Positions 39,517-49,342 are shown, numbered from the stretch's first letter. The stretch is DNA of 64,000 nucleotides from Natronobacterium texcoconense (GCF_900104065.1 NZ_FNLC01000002.1:416995-480994), one strand, 5' to 3'. Translations and numbers: made by a program. Notes: a model not told the origin generated them from the sequence alone.

Positions 39517-42177
39517 TCAGGCGTCCTCGACGATGACGACCGCCGATTCGGTCTCGATCATCTCGCCCTCGCCGGAGTAGGTGCGCTCGAGTTCGACTTC
39601 GAACAATTCGTCCTCGAGTTCCTCGCCGGCGACCCGGAGCACGCCAGCGTCGTCGTCTATCTCGTACTCGCCGCTCTCGATGCCGGCGTCGATCTCGCCG
39701 ACCTTCTCGCCGAACTTCGGGCCGAGCGTCGAGTAGTCGAGGTCGATCGAGGCGACCTCGGTCGTCACTTCGGGCTCGTCCTCGAGGATCTCGAGGTCGG
39801 CGACGTGCATCACGTTCGCGATGGCGTCGTCGAAGCCGTCGATCTCGCCGTAGACGGCGACGGACTCGAGGTCGGCGTTCAGCGGGAGCTGGTTCTCGCT
39901 CTTGTAGCGTCGTAGCGCAGAGATGACCTCCATCGCGGTCTCGCCGGCCGCGAGGTCGGCGTCGTAGCCGCGGACGCCAGGCCAGTCGCGGACGTGGATG
40001 CTGGTTTCCTCGAGGTCTCCTTCGCCAGCATAGACCGCCTGCCAGATCTCCTCGGTGACGTGGGGCAGGAACGGTGCCCACAGCTCGAGGAAGGTCTGGT
40101 GAGCCGTCCGCAGCGCGTACTGCGTCGACGGGTTGTCCTCGCGTTCCTTCGCGATCTCGAGGTAGTCGTCACAGAACGTGTTCCAGAAGAACGTCCGAAG
40201 GCGGTCGCGGGCCTTCGCGAACTCGTAGTTCTCGAGGTGGTCGGTCAGCTCCTCGGTGGCGTCGTCGAGTTCCGCGAGCAGCCAGCGGTCGATCGGCTCG
40301 AGGTCTGCGGGCTCGTCGGGGTCGCGCGGTGCGAGATTGTCGACGAGTTTCGAGGCGTTCCAGAGCTTTCGCAGCAGCTTCTCGCCGGCGGTGAGGTCTT
40401 TCTCCTGGTACGGGAAGTCGTCGCCGACCGCTGCACTCGCGGCCCAGAACCGCACGGCGTCGACGGGGTACTCCGCGAGCACCTCGTCGGGCGCGACGAC
40501 GTTACCACGCGATTTCGACATCTTCTCGCGGTTCTCGTCCAAGACGTGGCCGTTGATCATCGTCGCGTCGAACGGCACCTCGCCGGTGTGTTCGTAACAC
40601 TTGACGACGGTGTGGAACAGCCAGAACGAGATGATGTCGTGACCCTGCGGGCGCAGGTCGAACGGATACAGTTCCGGCTTCGCCATCGTGAACTCCTCGC
40701 TCTCCTCGTCCCAGTCCCAGCCAGCGTTGACGAGGGGAGTCAGCGAGGAAGTCGCCCACGTGTCGAAAACGTCCTCTTCGGCGACGAACTCGTCGCCGCC
40801 ACACTCGGGGCAAGCGTCGACGTGTGGTTCGTCCGAGAGGGGATCGACGGGGAGGTCCTCCTTCTCCGCGATGATCTCGTGATCGCAGTCCGCACAGTAC
40901 CAGACCGGGAACGGAATCCCCGAGTCGCGCTGGCGCGAGATCAGCCAGTCCCACTCGAGGCCCTCGATCCAGTGTTTGTAGCGAGTGAACATCTTCTCGG
41001 GGTACCAGTCCATCTCCCGGCCGGCCTCGAGGTACTCCTCCTTGTGATCGAGGATCTCGACGTACCACTGCTTGGAGACGCGGAACTCGACGGGCGTGTC
41101 ACAGCGTTCGTGGACCTGGACGGTGTGGGAGATCTCCCAGCGATCGCGGAGGGAGCCCTCCTCCTCTAAGTCCTCGACGATGGCGTCGCGGGCTTCCTCG
41201 GTGGACATGCCCTCGTAGTCGCCGGCGAGGTCGGTCATCGTCGCGGACTCGTCGATCGCCACGCGCAGCGGCAGGTCGTGGGCCTGGTACCACTCGATGT
41301 CCTTCTGGTCGCCGAAGGTACAGCACATCACGATGCCGCTGCCTTTCTCCATGTCGACGCGCTCGTCGGCGATGATCGGCACCTCGTGGCCGAAGATCGG
41401 GATACGAGCGGTCTCGCCGACGAGGTCCTGGTTCTCGTCGTCGTCGGGGTGGACGAAGACGGAGACGCAGGCCGGGATCAGTTCGGGTCGCGTGGTGGAG
41501 ATGACGAACTCGTCGCGGTCGGTGCCGTCACTCGTCACTTCGAACGCGATGTCGTTGAAGTGCGAGCCCCGGTCGTCGTCTTCCATCTCGACCTGGGAGA
41601 TCGCGGTCTCGCAGTCGGGACACCAGATCGCGGGTGCCTTCTTGCGATACTCTCGGCCCTTCTCGTAGAGGTCGATAAAGGAAAGCTGTGAGATGCGCTG
41701 GACGCGAGGTTCGATCGTCTTGTAGGTGTTGTCCCAGTCGATCGAACAGCCCAGCCCCTGCATCTTGTCGGTGAACTCGGCTTCGTACTCCTGGCAGACC
41801 TCGCGACAGAGTTCCTGAAACTCGCGGCGCTCGTAGTCCTGGTGGCGGATGTCGAGTTCCTTCTCGGTCAGACGCTCGGAGGCGATTCCGTTGTCGTCGT
41901 AGCCGAAGGGGAACAGCACGTGGCCGTCGTGCATCCGCTGGAATCGCGCGGCAAAGTCCTGCAGCGTGTGGCCGTAGAGGTGGCCCATGTGGAGGCTCCC
42001 CGACACCGTCGGCGGCGGCGTGTCGATCGCGTATGTCGTGTTCGGGTCGCGTTCGGGGTCGCTCTCGTAGGCGTAGACGTCCTCGTCGACCCAGGCGTCC
42101 TGCCAGCGGCGCTCGACCGCTTCGGGGTCGTAGCCGCCCTCGAGAGTCGGCTCCTCGCGTTCTTTCTCCATACTCAT
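39517..42177 (-). CDS. valS: Valyl-tRNA synthetase
   Basis: 886 residues from the ATG at 42177 (a second ATG two codons later is equally possible). HIGH motif as PPPTVSGSLHMGHLYGH near residue 55; zinc-binding cysteines in the IWCPDCETAIS and CADCDHEI regions; KMSKS motif as REKMSKSRGNVVAPDEV. The CP1 editing domain lies between. Charges tRNA-Val with valine and edits mischarged threonine. The C-terminal tail ends VVIVEDA. A GC-rich hairpin CGCCCGTGGCGGGCG (42186-42200) sits just upstream in the leader. The length fits archaeal ValRS. Confidence 0.97.
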   Translation of the reverse strand: MSMEKEREEPTLEGGYDPEAVERRWQDAWVDEDVYAYESDPERDPNTTYAIDTPPPTVSGSLHMGHLYGHTLQDFAARFQRMHDGHVLFPFGYDDNGIASERLTEKELDIRHQDYERREFQELCREVCQEYEAEFTDKMQGLGCSIDWDNTYKTIEPRVQRISQLSFIDLYEKGREYRKKAPAIWCPDCETAISQVEMEDDDRGSHFNDIAFEVTSDGTDRDEFVISTTRPELIPACVSVFVHPDDDENQDLVGETARIPIFGHEVPIIADERVDMEKGSGIVMCCTFGDQKDIEWYQAHDLPLRVAIDESATMTDLAGDYEGMSTEEARDAIVEDLEEEGSLRDRWEISHTVQVHERCDTPVEFRVSKQWYVEILDHKEEYLEAGREMDWYPEKMFTRYKHWIEGLEWDWLISRQRDSGIPFPVWYCADCDHEIIAEKEDLPVDPLSDEPHVDACPECGGDEFVAEEDVFDTWATSSLTPLVNAGWDWDEESEEFTMAKPELYPFDLRPQGHDIISFWLFHTVVKCYEHTGEVPFDATMINGHVLDENREKMSKSRGNVVAPDEVLAEYPVDAVRFWAASAAVGDDFPYQEKDLTAGEKLLRKLWNASKLVDNLAPRDPDEPADLEPIDRWLLAELDDATEELTDHLENYEFAKARDRLRTFFWNTFCDDYLEIAKEREDNPSTQYALRTAHQTFLELWAPFLPHVTEEIWQAVYAGEGDLEETSIHVRDWPGVRGYDADLAAGETAMEVISALRRYKSENQLPLNADLESVAVYGEIDGFDDAIANVMHVADLEILEDEPEVTTEVASIDLDYSTLGPKFGEKVGEIDAGIESGEYEIDDDAGVLRVAGEELEDELFEVELERTYSGEGEMIETESAVVIVEDA

Positions 42178-42508
42178 GCTCTCACCGCCCGTGGCGGGCG
42201 TCGTCGATGCGTCGATCGTGGGATCGTGGATGATCGGTCGTCCATAGCTGATACTGGCCGTTGCTCGGTGAATTTCGGTCTGGAACAATACATCCGTCGA
42301 AACGGGGTGGGAGATGCGGGGCTACGGGGCCCCTACGAAGACGGCGTCGCGCGGGCCGTCGAACGTGCCGGCCGAATCCGCGACGGAACGGATCATACTC
42401 ACCAGTAGCAACGGGGAGGATGTTAGGTGTTTCGCGTTCTTTCGCGAACGCGCCCGTCGGTCTGCCGGCAGCACCACTAAGGAACTGCCCCGTATACGAC
42501 GTCGCGCT
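42178..42508. promoter_or_regulatory. Divergent region between valS and the hydrolase gene
   Basis: 331 bases without a convincing gene. Contains a short hairpin right before valS (42186-42200), a second at 42431-42448 (TTCGCG...CGCGAA), and a GGGGCCCC palindrome near 42340. No T-box-like structure was recognised. Promoter elements are not clear. Confidence 0.3.
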
Positions 42509-43303
42509 ATGGATCGACAGCGTTCGGCTACGACGGAGATTCGCGGCGTCGACGTCGCCGGCCCGCCGGACGGACGACCGATCGTCTTCGTCCACGGAGC
42601 GATGTTCACGCGGAAGATGTGGGGGCCACAGCGGGACGCGCTGGCCGACGAGTACCGCGTCATCGCGCCCGACCTCCCAGGCCACGGTGAGCGAGCGGGC
42701 GTATCGTTCGATCTCGAGTCTGGAATCAGGGTCCTCGACGACGTCGTCGACTCGCTGACGGACGACGGAGCGATCCTCGTCGGCCTCTCGCTGGGTGGCT
42801 ACGTGATCACCGAGTACGCGAGCCGATATCCGGACAAGGTCGACGGCCTCGTAATCGTCGGGAGCAGCGTCAACCCCGTCCGGGGGATGAACCTCCTGAC
42901 GCGACTGACCGGAGCCGTCGCACGATTGGCGACCCGCAGCGACCGTATCGAGCAACTCGTTCAGCGACTCGGGAGACGCTGGGTTCGCAACCGGGACCTC
43001 GACCCGGAACACGAACGAGAGATCATCGAGTCGGGACTCTTCCCGCGAGAGTTCGGCATGCCAGGACCGGATCTGGGAGGGCGAAACGTCCGAGCGACCC
43101 TCGAGACCTATCGTGGCCCGGTGCTCGTGATCAACGGCGAGCGCGATATGATCATGCGTCGCGGCGAGCGAGAGCACGCCCTGGCTGGCGACGCGGACGT
43201 GATCGTACTCGAGGGCGTCGGCCACGTCTGTAACCTCCACCGCCCGGAGACGTTCACGAGGGTCGTCGAACAGTTCGTTCGACGGGTCGATGCACCGGAG
43301 TAA
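42509..43303 (+). CDS. Alpha/beta-hydrolase fold protein
   Basis: 264 residues from the ATG at 42509 (MDRQRSATTEIRGVDV). Oxyanion-hole region FVHGAMFTRKMWG, nucleophile elbow VGLSLGGYVITEY (Ser about residue 96), acid residue in LVINGERDMIM and catalytic His in GVGHVCNLHRPETF. The order fits the large esterase/epoxide-hydrolase-like group; substrate cannot be inferred. Monocistronic, followed 113 bases later by the transporter gene on the same strand. Confidence 0.9.
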   Translation: MDRQRSATTEIRGVDVAGPPDGRPIVFVHGAMFTRKMWGPQRDALADEYRVIAPDLPGHGERAGVSFDLESGIRVLDDVVDSLTDDGAILVGLSLGGYVITEYASRYPDKVDGLVIVGSSVNPVRGMNLLTRLTGAVARLATRSDRIEQLVQRLGRRWVRNRDLDPEHEREIIESGLFPREFGMPGPDLGGRNVRATLETYRGPVLVINGERDMIMRRGEREHALAGDADVIVLEGVGHVCNLHRPETFTRVVEQFVRRVDAPE

Positions 43304-43416
43304 CACGGCTTCAGACGGTCGTTTGGTAGAAGTGTTATCAGTGTTCGTGTACGAGCGACAGTCGATGCACTGGTTGCGAGCGTTCGGTCGTGTACGACGT
43401 GTAGGTGGTCGTATCG

Positions 43417-46400
43417 ATGGTGAGTGACCTCGCCACACGGTACGCCGATGGGCTGGTCGCTCGTAGCAAACTCGTTATCGTCATCTTGCTGCTCGTGACC
43501 GCCGGGGTCGCGGCGGGAGCCGTCGTCAACGAGACCGAAGACGCCGGTATCGGCGAGTTCGAGACCGGCTCCGAAGAGGAGGCCGCCCTCGAGTACGTCG
43601 AGGACAACTACAACACCGACGAACAGGTCGTCACACAGATCGTCGTCCGTGACAAGGGTGGCGACGTCCTCACCAGGGAGTCGCTGCTCGAGTCGCTGTC
43701 CTTCCAGCAGGACGCCCTCGGGAACGAGTCGATAAACGAAACCGTCGCCGACGACGATTTCGTCGGTCTCGAGAACGCCGTCGGAATCGCGGCCCACACG
43801 GAGGACCGGGTCGACGAGTTCGAAGAACGCGGCGAGGAACTCGGCGAACGCCAGGCCGAACTCGAGGCCAGAAGCGACGTACTCGAGGAGGGTATCAACG
43901 AGAGTCGCGAAATTCAGCGCGAGTACGAGCAGCTGAACGCGACGACGGACGAAACCGATCCCGAGTACCAGGAGGGCGCCGCCGAACTCGAGGCGCAGTT
44001 CGAGGCAGTCCTCGAGGAGACGACCGCAGCGGCCGACCTCGACGACGAGGAGGCCGACGAGTACGCACAGTTCGCAGAGCAGGCCCGCGAAATCGAGTCG
44101 GGTCTGTTCGTGATCGAGCAAACGACCGACGATCCCGAATCGGTCGACGAGTACGGGGAGCTACAGGAGCGTCTCGAGGGTGTCTACGCCGGTGCGACGG
44201 TCGGGTTGCTCGAGGAGGAGTTCGAGGCACTCGAGTCTGACTTCGAAGCTCTCGAGGAGGACCGCGAGGCGTTCGAGGAGAGCGACGGACCGACGCTCGC
44301 GGAGCAGGTCGACGCACTCGAGGATCGTTCCGACGAGGAGGTCGAGGAACTGCTCGCTGACGTCCTCGATCCCGACGCCGACGCCGGTGACGAGGACCCT
44401 GCGGAGTTCCTCCCGGCCGACTACGAACCCGGCGACACCGAAGCCGACTCCCGGATCACGTTCCTCTTCCAGGCCGACGACAGCGGCGAAGACGAGGATC
44501 CCGAAGCGGCCTACGAAGCCCAACTCGAGGTCGAATCGCTGTTCGAGGAACGATTCGACGACGGGTTCGTCTTCGGCCAGGGAATCACCGACGCCGCCTC
44601 CTCGAGTGCGGTCGGTGACAGTTTCATCATCATTACCCCTGTCGCGCTCGTGCTCGTCCTGACGATCCTCGCGATCACGTACCGCGACGTCGTCGACGTC
44701 CTGCTCGGTCTCGGCGGTATCGCGGTCGTGATGGCCTGGCTCGGCGGGCTGATGGGCTGGCTCGAGATTCCGATGAGCCAACTCCTGATCGCGGTCCCGT
44801 TCCTGCTGATCGGGCTCTCGATCGACTACGCCCTGCACGTGGTCATGCGCTACCGAGAGGCGAGAGCCGGCGTGCTCGATATCGGCGACGAGCGGACGGA
44901 CGGCGGCGTCGCTCGCGGCATCCGGACCGGGATGGCCGTCGGCGTCAGCGGCGTCGTCCTCGCGCTCGCCGCGGCCACCTTCTCGACGGGGATCGGATTC
45001 CTCTCGAACGTCGTGAGTCCCCTACCTGCGATCCAGGACTTCGCGATCCTCAGCGCCGGTGGCATCCTCGCGACGTTCGTCGCGTTCGGGATCCTCGTGC
45101 CCGCGCTCAAGGTCGAGGTCGACCGCGTCCTCGAGAACCGGTTCGGCCGCGATCGGGCGAAGTCGCCGTTCGGGGTGAGTGCAGGGCCGATCAACCGCCT
45201 GCTCTCCGGCGGCGTCGTGCTGGCTCGACGAGCGCCGCTCGCCGTCGTCTTCCTCGCGTTCCTGCTTGCCGTCGGCGGCGCCTACGGCGCGACGGGCATC
45301 GACACGGAGTTCAACGAGGCGGACTTCCTGCCCGAGGACGCCCCCGAGTGGGCGAAGTCCTTCCCCGAACCGTTCGCGCCCGACACCTACACCATCAGCG
45401 ACGACGCCGAGTACCTCGGCGACAACTTCCAGGATCCCGACTCGCAGGCTGAGATACTGATACGCGGGGACGTGACCGATCCCGCGACGCTGCCCGCGAT
45501 CGAGGACACACGCCAGAGCCAGGCCGTGGCCGGCAACAGCACGATCGACAGCGAGCCCGACGGCTCGGCAGCCGTCGACGGCCCGCTGTCGGTCCTGGAG
45601 GACGTCGCCGCGGACAACGAGACCGTCGCGGAGGGTCTCGAGGAACGCGACACGACCGGCGACGACGTCCCAGACGAGGACCTCGAGGGGCTGTACGACC
45701 TGCTGTACGACGCCGATCCGGACGAAGCGGCGACTGTCCTCGAGCGGACCGAAGACGGGGAGTACGAGTCGGCTCGACTGCTCGTCAGCGTTCGCGGCGA
45801 CGCATCGGCACAGAGCGTCGCCGACGATACCCGTGCGTTCGCAGCGGAGATCGAGGACGGAGCGGCGGTGACGGCGATCGCGACCGGCGGACCGGTGACG
45901 ACCGCGGTCGTTCAGGACGCCCTGCTCGAGACGCTCGTCCAGGCGTTCGCGGTGACGCTCGTGGTCATCCTGGTCTTCCTGACGGTCCTCTACTGGGTGC
46001 GCCACCGTGCGCTCTCGCTGGGTGCCGTGACGCTCGCTCCGGTCGTCGCCGCGCTCGCGTGGCTGCTCGGAGCGATGGCTCTACTCGACGTCCCGTTCAA
46101 CAGCGAGACGGCCGTCATCACGAGCCTCGCGATCGGGCTCGGCGTCGACTACAGCATCCACTTCGGCGAGCGGTTCGTCGCGGAGCGAGAGCGCCAGGAG
46201 TCGATCCACGACGTCCTCACCGCGACGATAACCGGCACCGGCGGCGCGTTGCTCGGCAGCGCGCTGACGACGGCCGCCGGCTTCGGCGTCCTTGCCCTGG
46301 CGCTCGCACCGCCGCTCCGACGATTCGGGCTCGTGACCGGACTCAGCATAGTCTTCGCGTTCCTCGCGTGCATGACGGTGTTGCCGAGCCTGCTCGTGCT

Positions 46401-46434
46401 CCGCGAGCGGGTGCTCGTGCGTCTCAACCGGTGA
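43417..46434 (+). CDS. RND/MMPL-superfamily exporter
   Basis: 1005 residues from the ATG at 43417 (MVSDLATRYADGLVARS). The fold is the duplicated RND type: helix 1 near residues 15-38, a large extracytoplasmic loop rich in Glu (about 40-400), five helices at about 405-580, a second loop (about 610-820) and another set of helices to residue 995. The loop near 130-300 is a coiled coil (GEELGERQAELEARSDVLEE). Membrane motifs include GLSIDYALHVVMRYRE and GLGVDYSIHFGERFVAERE, the paired Asp-containing helix 4 segments that carry protons in the family. The size and lack of an adjacent membrane-fusion protein fit the HAE3 type seen in archaea. Substrate may be lipid or hydrophobe. Confidence 0.92.
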   Translation: MVSDLATRYADGLVARSKLVIVILLLVTAGVAAGAVVNETEDAGIGEFETGSEEEAALEYVEDNYNTDEQVVTQIVVRDKGGDVLTRESLLESLSFQQDALGNESINETVADDDFVGLENAVGIAAHTEDRVDEFEERGEELGERQAELEARSDVLEEGINESREIQREYEQLNATTDETDPEYQEGAAELEAQFEAVLEETTAAADLDDEEADEYAQFAEQAREIESGLFVIEQTTDDPESVDEYGELQERLEGVYAGATVGLLEEEFEALESDFEALEEDREAFEESDGPTLAEQVDALEDRSDEEVEELLADVLDPDADAGDEDPAEFLPADYEPGDTEADSRITFLFQADDSGEDEDPEAAYEAQLEVESLFEERFDDGFVFGQGITDAASSSAVGDSFIIITPVALVLVLTILAITYRDVVDVLLGLGGIAVVMAWLGGLMGWLEIPMSQLLIAVPFLLIGLSIDYALHVVMRYREARAGVLDIGDERTDGGVARGIRTGMAVGVSGVVLALAAATFSTGIGFLSNVVSPLPAIQDFAILSAGGILATFVAFGILVPALKVEVDRVLENRFGRDRAKSPFGVSAGPINRLLSGGVVLARRAPLAVVFLAFLLAVGGAYGATGIDTEFNEADFLPEDAPEWAKSFPEPFAPDTYTISDDAEYLGDNFQDPDSQAEILIRGDVTDPATLPAIEDTRQSQAVAGNSTIDSEPDGSAAVDGPLSVLEDVAADNETVAEGLEERDTTGDDVPDEDLEGLYDLLYDADPDEAATVLERTEDGEYESARLLVSVRGDASAQSVADDTRAFAAEIEDGAAVTAIATGGPVTTAVVQDALLETLVQAFAVTLVVILVFLTVLYWVRHRALSLGAVTLAPVVAALAWLLGAMALLDVPFNSETAVITSLAIGLGVDYSIHFGERFVAERERQESIHDVLTATITGTGGALLGSALTTAAGFGVLALALAPPLRRFGLVTGLSIVFAFLACMTVLPSLLVLRERVLVRLNR

Positions 46435-46630
46435 ACCGCCCGTCTTCCCGTGCTGACCGGTGACGTACGCTTCGATACCAGGAACTGTGCATGGCGTTGC
46501 TCGAGTAGCAGTTTTTGTAATAAATACCTCCCCTCAGTCGGCGGGCACCCATATATGAATGAAGGGGGTAGACTGGCCGGTCGCCAGTCACGACTCCGGA
46601 TTGACATAGGTAGTGTCCGTACGGACGAGT
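46435..46630 (+). promoter_or_regulatory. Promoter and inverted repeats before the DUF4097 gene
   Basis: AT-rich GTTTTTGTAATAAATACC near 46509-46526 and CATATATGAATG near 46550-46561 are TATA-like. GACTGGCCGGTCGCCAGTC (46571-46589) is a seven-base-pair hairpin. GTCCGTACGGAC (46615-46626) is a perfect 12-base palindrome directly before the ATG at 46631. Repressor binding is one explanation. Confidence 0.4.
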
Positions 46631-47518
46631 ATGAACTCGAAGACGACCAGACGAAAACTACTCGGCGGTGCCGCAGCGACCGCGAGCGCCGCACTCGCCG
46701 GCTGTAGCGGGATGACCCCCTTCGTCGGCCAGCAACTCGCACACACCGAGACCGTCTCGTCCGACGACGTCGAGCGCCTCAGCGTCGACACCACCAGCGG
46801 CGAAATCACCGTCACCGGCGGCGACCACGACGAGATCGGCGTCGACGTCGAGAAACAGTCCAGTTCGATCCGGACCGATCTCGAGGACCTCACGCTCCAA
46901 ACGGAGCAGACCGACGGCACCCTCGAACTCCGCTCTGAGTGGGACGGATCGCTGGGCTGGTTCGAGAGCCAGCCCTCGATGAACCTCGAGATCGACCTGC
47001 CACGGGAGATCGAACTCGAGGAGATACGGACCAGCGTCGGTCGTGTGACGGTCGCCGACGTGACAGGTGATCTTGAGGTTGACACCAGCACCGGCCGCGT
47101 GACCGCCAGGGACATCGACGGCGACCTCGAGGTCGACACCACGACGGGCCGGGTCGACATCACGGACGTCGACGGTGCGGTCGGTGCCGACACGACCACC
47201 GGCCGCGTCGAAATCCGGGACGTCGAACTCCTGGAGGACGTCTCGACGACGACGGGCCGGATCGAAACCGACGTACCGGCGATCGACGGCGACACCGAAA
47301 TTACGGCGAGCACCGGCCGCATCGAGGCGGCGATCAGTCCCGACGTCGACGCCGAACTCTCCGTCCGGACGAACACCGGACGTCTCGAGATCGACGACCT
47401 CGAGTTGACCGACGCGACCCGCGGCGACGACCTGGTGACGGGGACGCTCGGCGATGGCGGGCCGGAACTGCGGTTCGAGACGAGCACCGGGCGGATTACG
47501 CTGACGACGCTCGAGTAG
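46631..47518 (+). CDS. Tat lipoprotein with DUF4097-like beta repeats
   Basis: 295 residues from the ATG at 46631. MNSKTTRRKLLGGAAATASAALAGC is a textbook twin-Arg signal with lipobox (Cys about residue 25). The remainder is a series of about eight repeats of about 20 residues with the motif D-T-x-T-G-R-V/I: VDTSTGRVTARDIDGD, VDTTTGRVDITDVDG, ADTTTGRVEIRDVEL, VSTTTGRIETDVPAI, ASTGRIEAA, RTNTGRLEI, ETSTGRITLTTLE. This resembles DUF4097 beta-helical/adhesin-like proteins. Surface role likely but not shown. Preceded by a palindromic putative operator. Confidence 0.85.
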   Translation: MNSKTTRRKLLGGAAATASAALAGCSGMTPFVGQQLAHTETVSSDDVERLSVDTTSGEITVTGGDHDEIGVDVEKQSSSIRTDLEDLTLQTEQTDGTLELRSEWDGSLGWFESQPSMNLEIDLPREIELEEIRTSVGRVTVADVTGDLEVDTSTGRVTARDIDGDLEVDTTTGRVDITDVDGAVGADTTTGRVEIRDVELLEDVSTTTGRIETDVPAIDGDTEITASTGRIEAAISPDVDAELSVRTNTGRLEIDDLELTDATRGDDLVTGTLGDGGPELRFETSTGRITLTTLE

Positions 47519-47602
47519 GACTCGAGTTGCGGTTTTCGGTTCGTACCGATGGGGAGCCGTGAAACCTTTTTGCCGACCGACGATGTGGCGAGAGACCGCG
47601 TT

Positions 47603-48667
47603 ATGAGCATGAAAGCGTTCGTTATGGAGGAGATCGGCGAAACGGGGATCACCGAGAAGGAGCGACCGGAACCGGGGCCAGCGGATGCGATACTGAAGCC
47701 GACGAAGGGGTTGATCTGTACGTCGGACTGCCATACGGTCCACGGTGCGGTCGGCGAGCGCGAGAACCTCACGCTCGGACACGAGATCGTCGGCATCGTC
47801 GAGGAGGTGGGCGACGACGTCAGCGACTTCGAGGCCGGCGACCGTGTCGCCGTCGGCGCGATCACACCGGACTGGAACTCGAGGGCCGCCCAGGACGGCC
47901 ACCCCTCGCAGTCGAATGGGGCGCTCGGCGGCTGGAAGTTCGCGAACGTCAAGGACGGGACCTTCGCGGAGTACGCCCACGTCAACGACGCCGACGGGAA
48001 CCTCGCGCACATCCCCGACGGGGTGAGCGACCACGAGGCCGCGTACACGGCGGACATGATGTCGACAGGATTCGCCGCGGTGGAAAACGCCGACCTCCCG
48101 GTGGGCGGAACCGTCGCAATCTTCGCCCAGGGACCGGTCGGGTTGATGGCGACGAAAGGAGCAGTGTTGCAGGGCGCCGGAGAGATCATCGCCGTTGAGA
48201 CCGTCGAAAAACGACAGGAACTCGCAAGGACGTACGGCGCGGACCACGTCGTCGACTTCCAGGAGGGCGATCCCGTCGAGGAGATCATGAATCTCACCGA
48301 CGGCGAGGGCGTCGACGTCGCCGTCGAGGCGCTGGGAATGGACGAGACCTTCCAGGACTGCATCAAGGCCGTCAAGCCGGGCGGGACCGTCTCGAACGTC
48401 GGCTACCACGGCGAGGGCGAGTTCCGGCACATCCCCCGCGAGGAGTGGGGCCTCGGCATGGCCGAGATCGACGTCGTCACCGACCTCTGTCCCGGCGGCC
48501 GACTCCGTATCGAACGACTGCTACGGCTGCTGGAGAACGGCCGTGTCGATCCGACGCCGATGACGACCCACGAGTTCGCGTTCGACGAGATCGAGGAGGC
48601 GTTCGAACTGATGGACAGCAAGGAAGACGGGATCATCAAGCCGCTAATTCACTTCAAAGAGGAGTAG
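47603..48667 (+). CDS. Zinc-dependent alcohol dehydrogenase, NAD(P)-dependent
   Basis: 354 residues from the ATG at 47603 (MSMKAFVMEE). Medium-chain dehydrogenase fold: catalytic-zinc ligands in ICTSDCHTVHG and LTLGHEIVGIVEEVG (Cys, His, Glu); the Asp in AAYTADMMSTGF matches the third ligand of secondary alcohol dehydrogenases of the Thermoanaerobacter/Clostridium type. The four-Cys structural zinc site is missing, as in that group. The coenzyme loop has GPVGLMATKGAVLQGAGEI. Likely reversible oxidation of secondary alcohols or ketones. TATA-like AACCTTTTTGCC is about 40 bases upstream. Confidence 0.9.
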   Translation: MSMKAFVMEEIGETGITEKERPEPGPADAILKPTKGLICTSDCHTVHGAVGERENLTLGHEIVGIVEEVGDDVSDFEAGDRVAVGAITPDWNSRAAQDGHPSQSNGALGGWKFANVKDGTFAEYAHVNDADGNLAHIPDGVSDHEAAYTADMMSTGFAAVENADLPVGGTVAIFAQGPVGLMATKGAVLQGAGEIIAVETVEKRQELARTYGADHVVDFQEGDPVEEIMNLTDGEGVDVAVEALGMDETFQDCIKAVKPGGTVSNVGYHGEGEFRHIPREEWGLGMAEIDVVTDLCPGGRLRIERLLRLLENGRVDPTPMTTHEFAFDEIEEAFELMDSKEDGIIKPLIHFKEE

Positions 48668-48676
48668 GTCGTAGCC

Positions 48677-49342
48677 CTATTCCGGATCGATGACGTCGAT
48701 ATCGAGTCCTAGATCCAGCTCCGCCTCTTCGGGTCGAACGATCCTGAGCCAGTCATCGGGAAACGTGTACGTTCCTCGAGGGAAGCACTCGTCGTTGATC
48801 GGGCTACTGAGGACGGTAACCGTTCCACCCTTCTGCTCTCCTGGATCCAGTTCGACGGTAGGATATCCGACGTCCGGCCAGACAGGTCTACTCTCGGTTT
48901 GCGCCGTCCAACACCCGTCCGCTGGCAGTTCCGGCACCCACTCGTCGGGCTGATCTTCGTCGGGATCGGCGTAGAGCTTCTCCGTATCGGCCGGAACGAG
49001 ATGAATCTCTGCATCTTCGTCCGTGTGCTCTCCACCGTAGCTCCGCCACGGATACGGATACGGGAGTTGCACCTCGTACGTGTCGTCCCCGTCGTTTCTC
49101 ACCCCAAGTTCGATCTGAGGCGGAGTGTCGTCCGTCGGTGGCTGGTCGACCGCCCCCTCGAAACTGAATACGTCGTCGAATTCGTCCCCACTTATCGTCG
49201 TATGGACAGCCACTTCTGGCCACTCGGCCGCTTCAGAACCGCTTTCCGGTGGTGTATCGCTCCACGTCCGGCCACCGACACAACCACCTAGTACCGATAC
49301 CGTGCCAACAGCGGAGGTAGTTAACCACGTTCGACGGTCCAT
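48677..49342 (-). CDS. Haloarchaeal lipoprotein, unknown function
   Basis: 221 residues. MDRRTWLTTSAVGTVSVLGGC has twin Arg and a lipobox with Cys at residue 21. Residues 40-220 form a beta-rich domain: PPQIELGVRNDGDDTYEVQLPYPYP, then PADGCWTAQTESRPVWPDVG and VLSSPINDECFPRGTYTFPDD, with two internal Cys that could form a disulfide. Short motifs of this type occur in haloarchaeal surface proteins but no family name comes to mind. Convergent with the alcohol dehydrogenase (nine bases between stops). Confidence 0.75.
   Translation of the reverse strand: MDRRTWLTTSAVGTVSVLGGCVGGRTWSDTPPESGSEAAEWPEVAVHTTISGDEFDDVFSFEGAVDQPPTDDTPPQIELGVRNDGDDTYEVQLPYPYPWRSYGGEHTDEDAEIHLVPADTEKLYADPDEDQPDEWVPELPADGCWTAQTESRPVWPDVGYPTVELDPGEQKGGTVTVLSSPINDECFPRGTYTFPDDWLRIVRPEEAELDLGLDIDVIDPE

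Noticed and set aside
39994-41169. A 391-codon plus-strand frame inside valS
   Set aside because: Antisense to a clearly recognised ValRS with HIGH and KMSKS motifs; no domain of its own.
42178-42508. T-box or riboswitch before valS
   Set aside because: Only short GC hairpins are seen and no T-box sequence; such elements are not expected in archaea.
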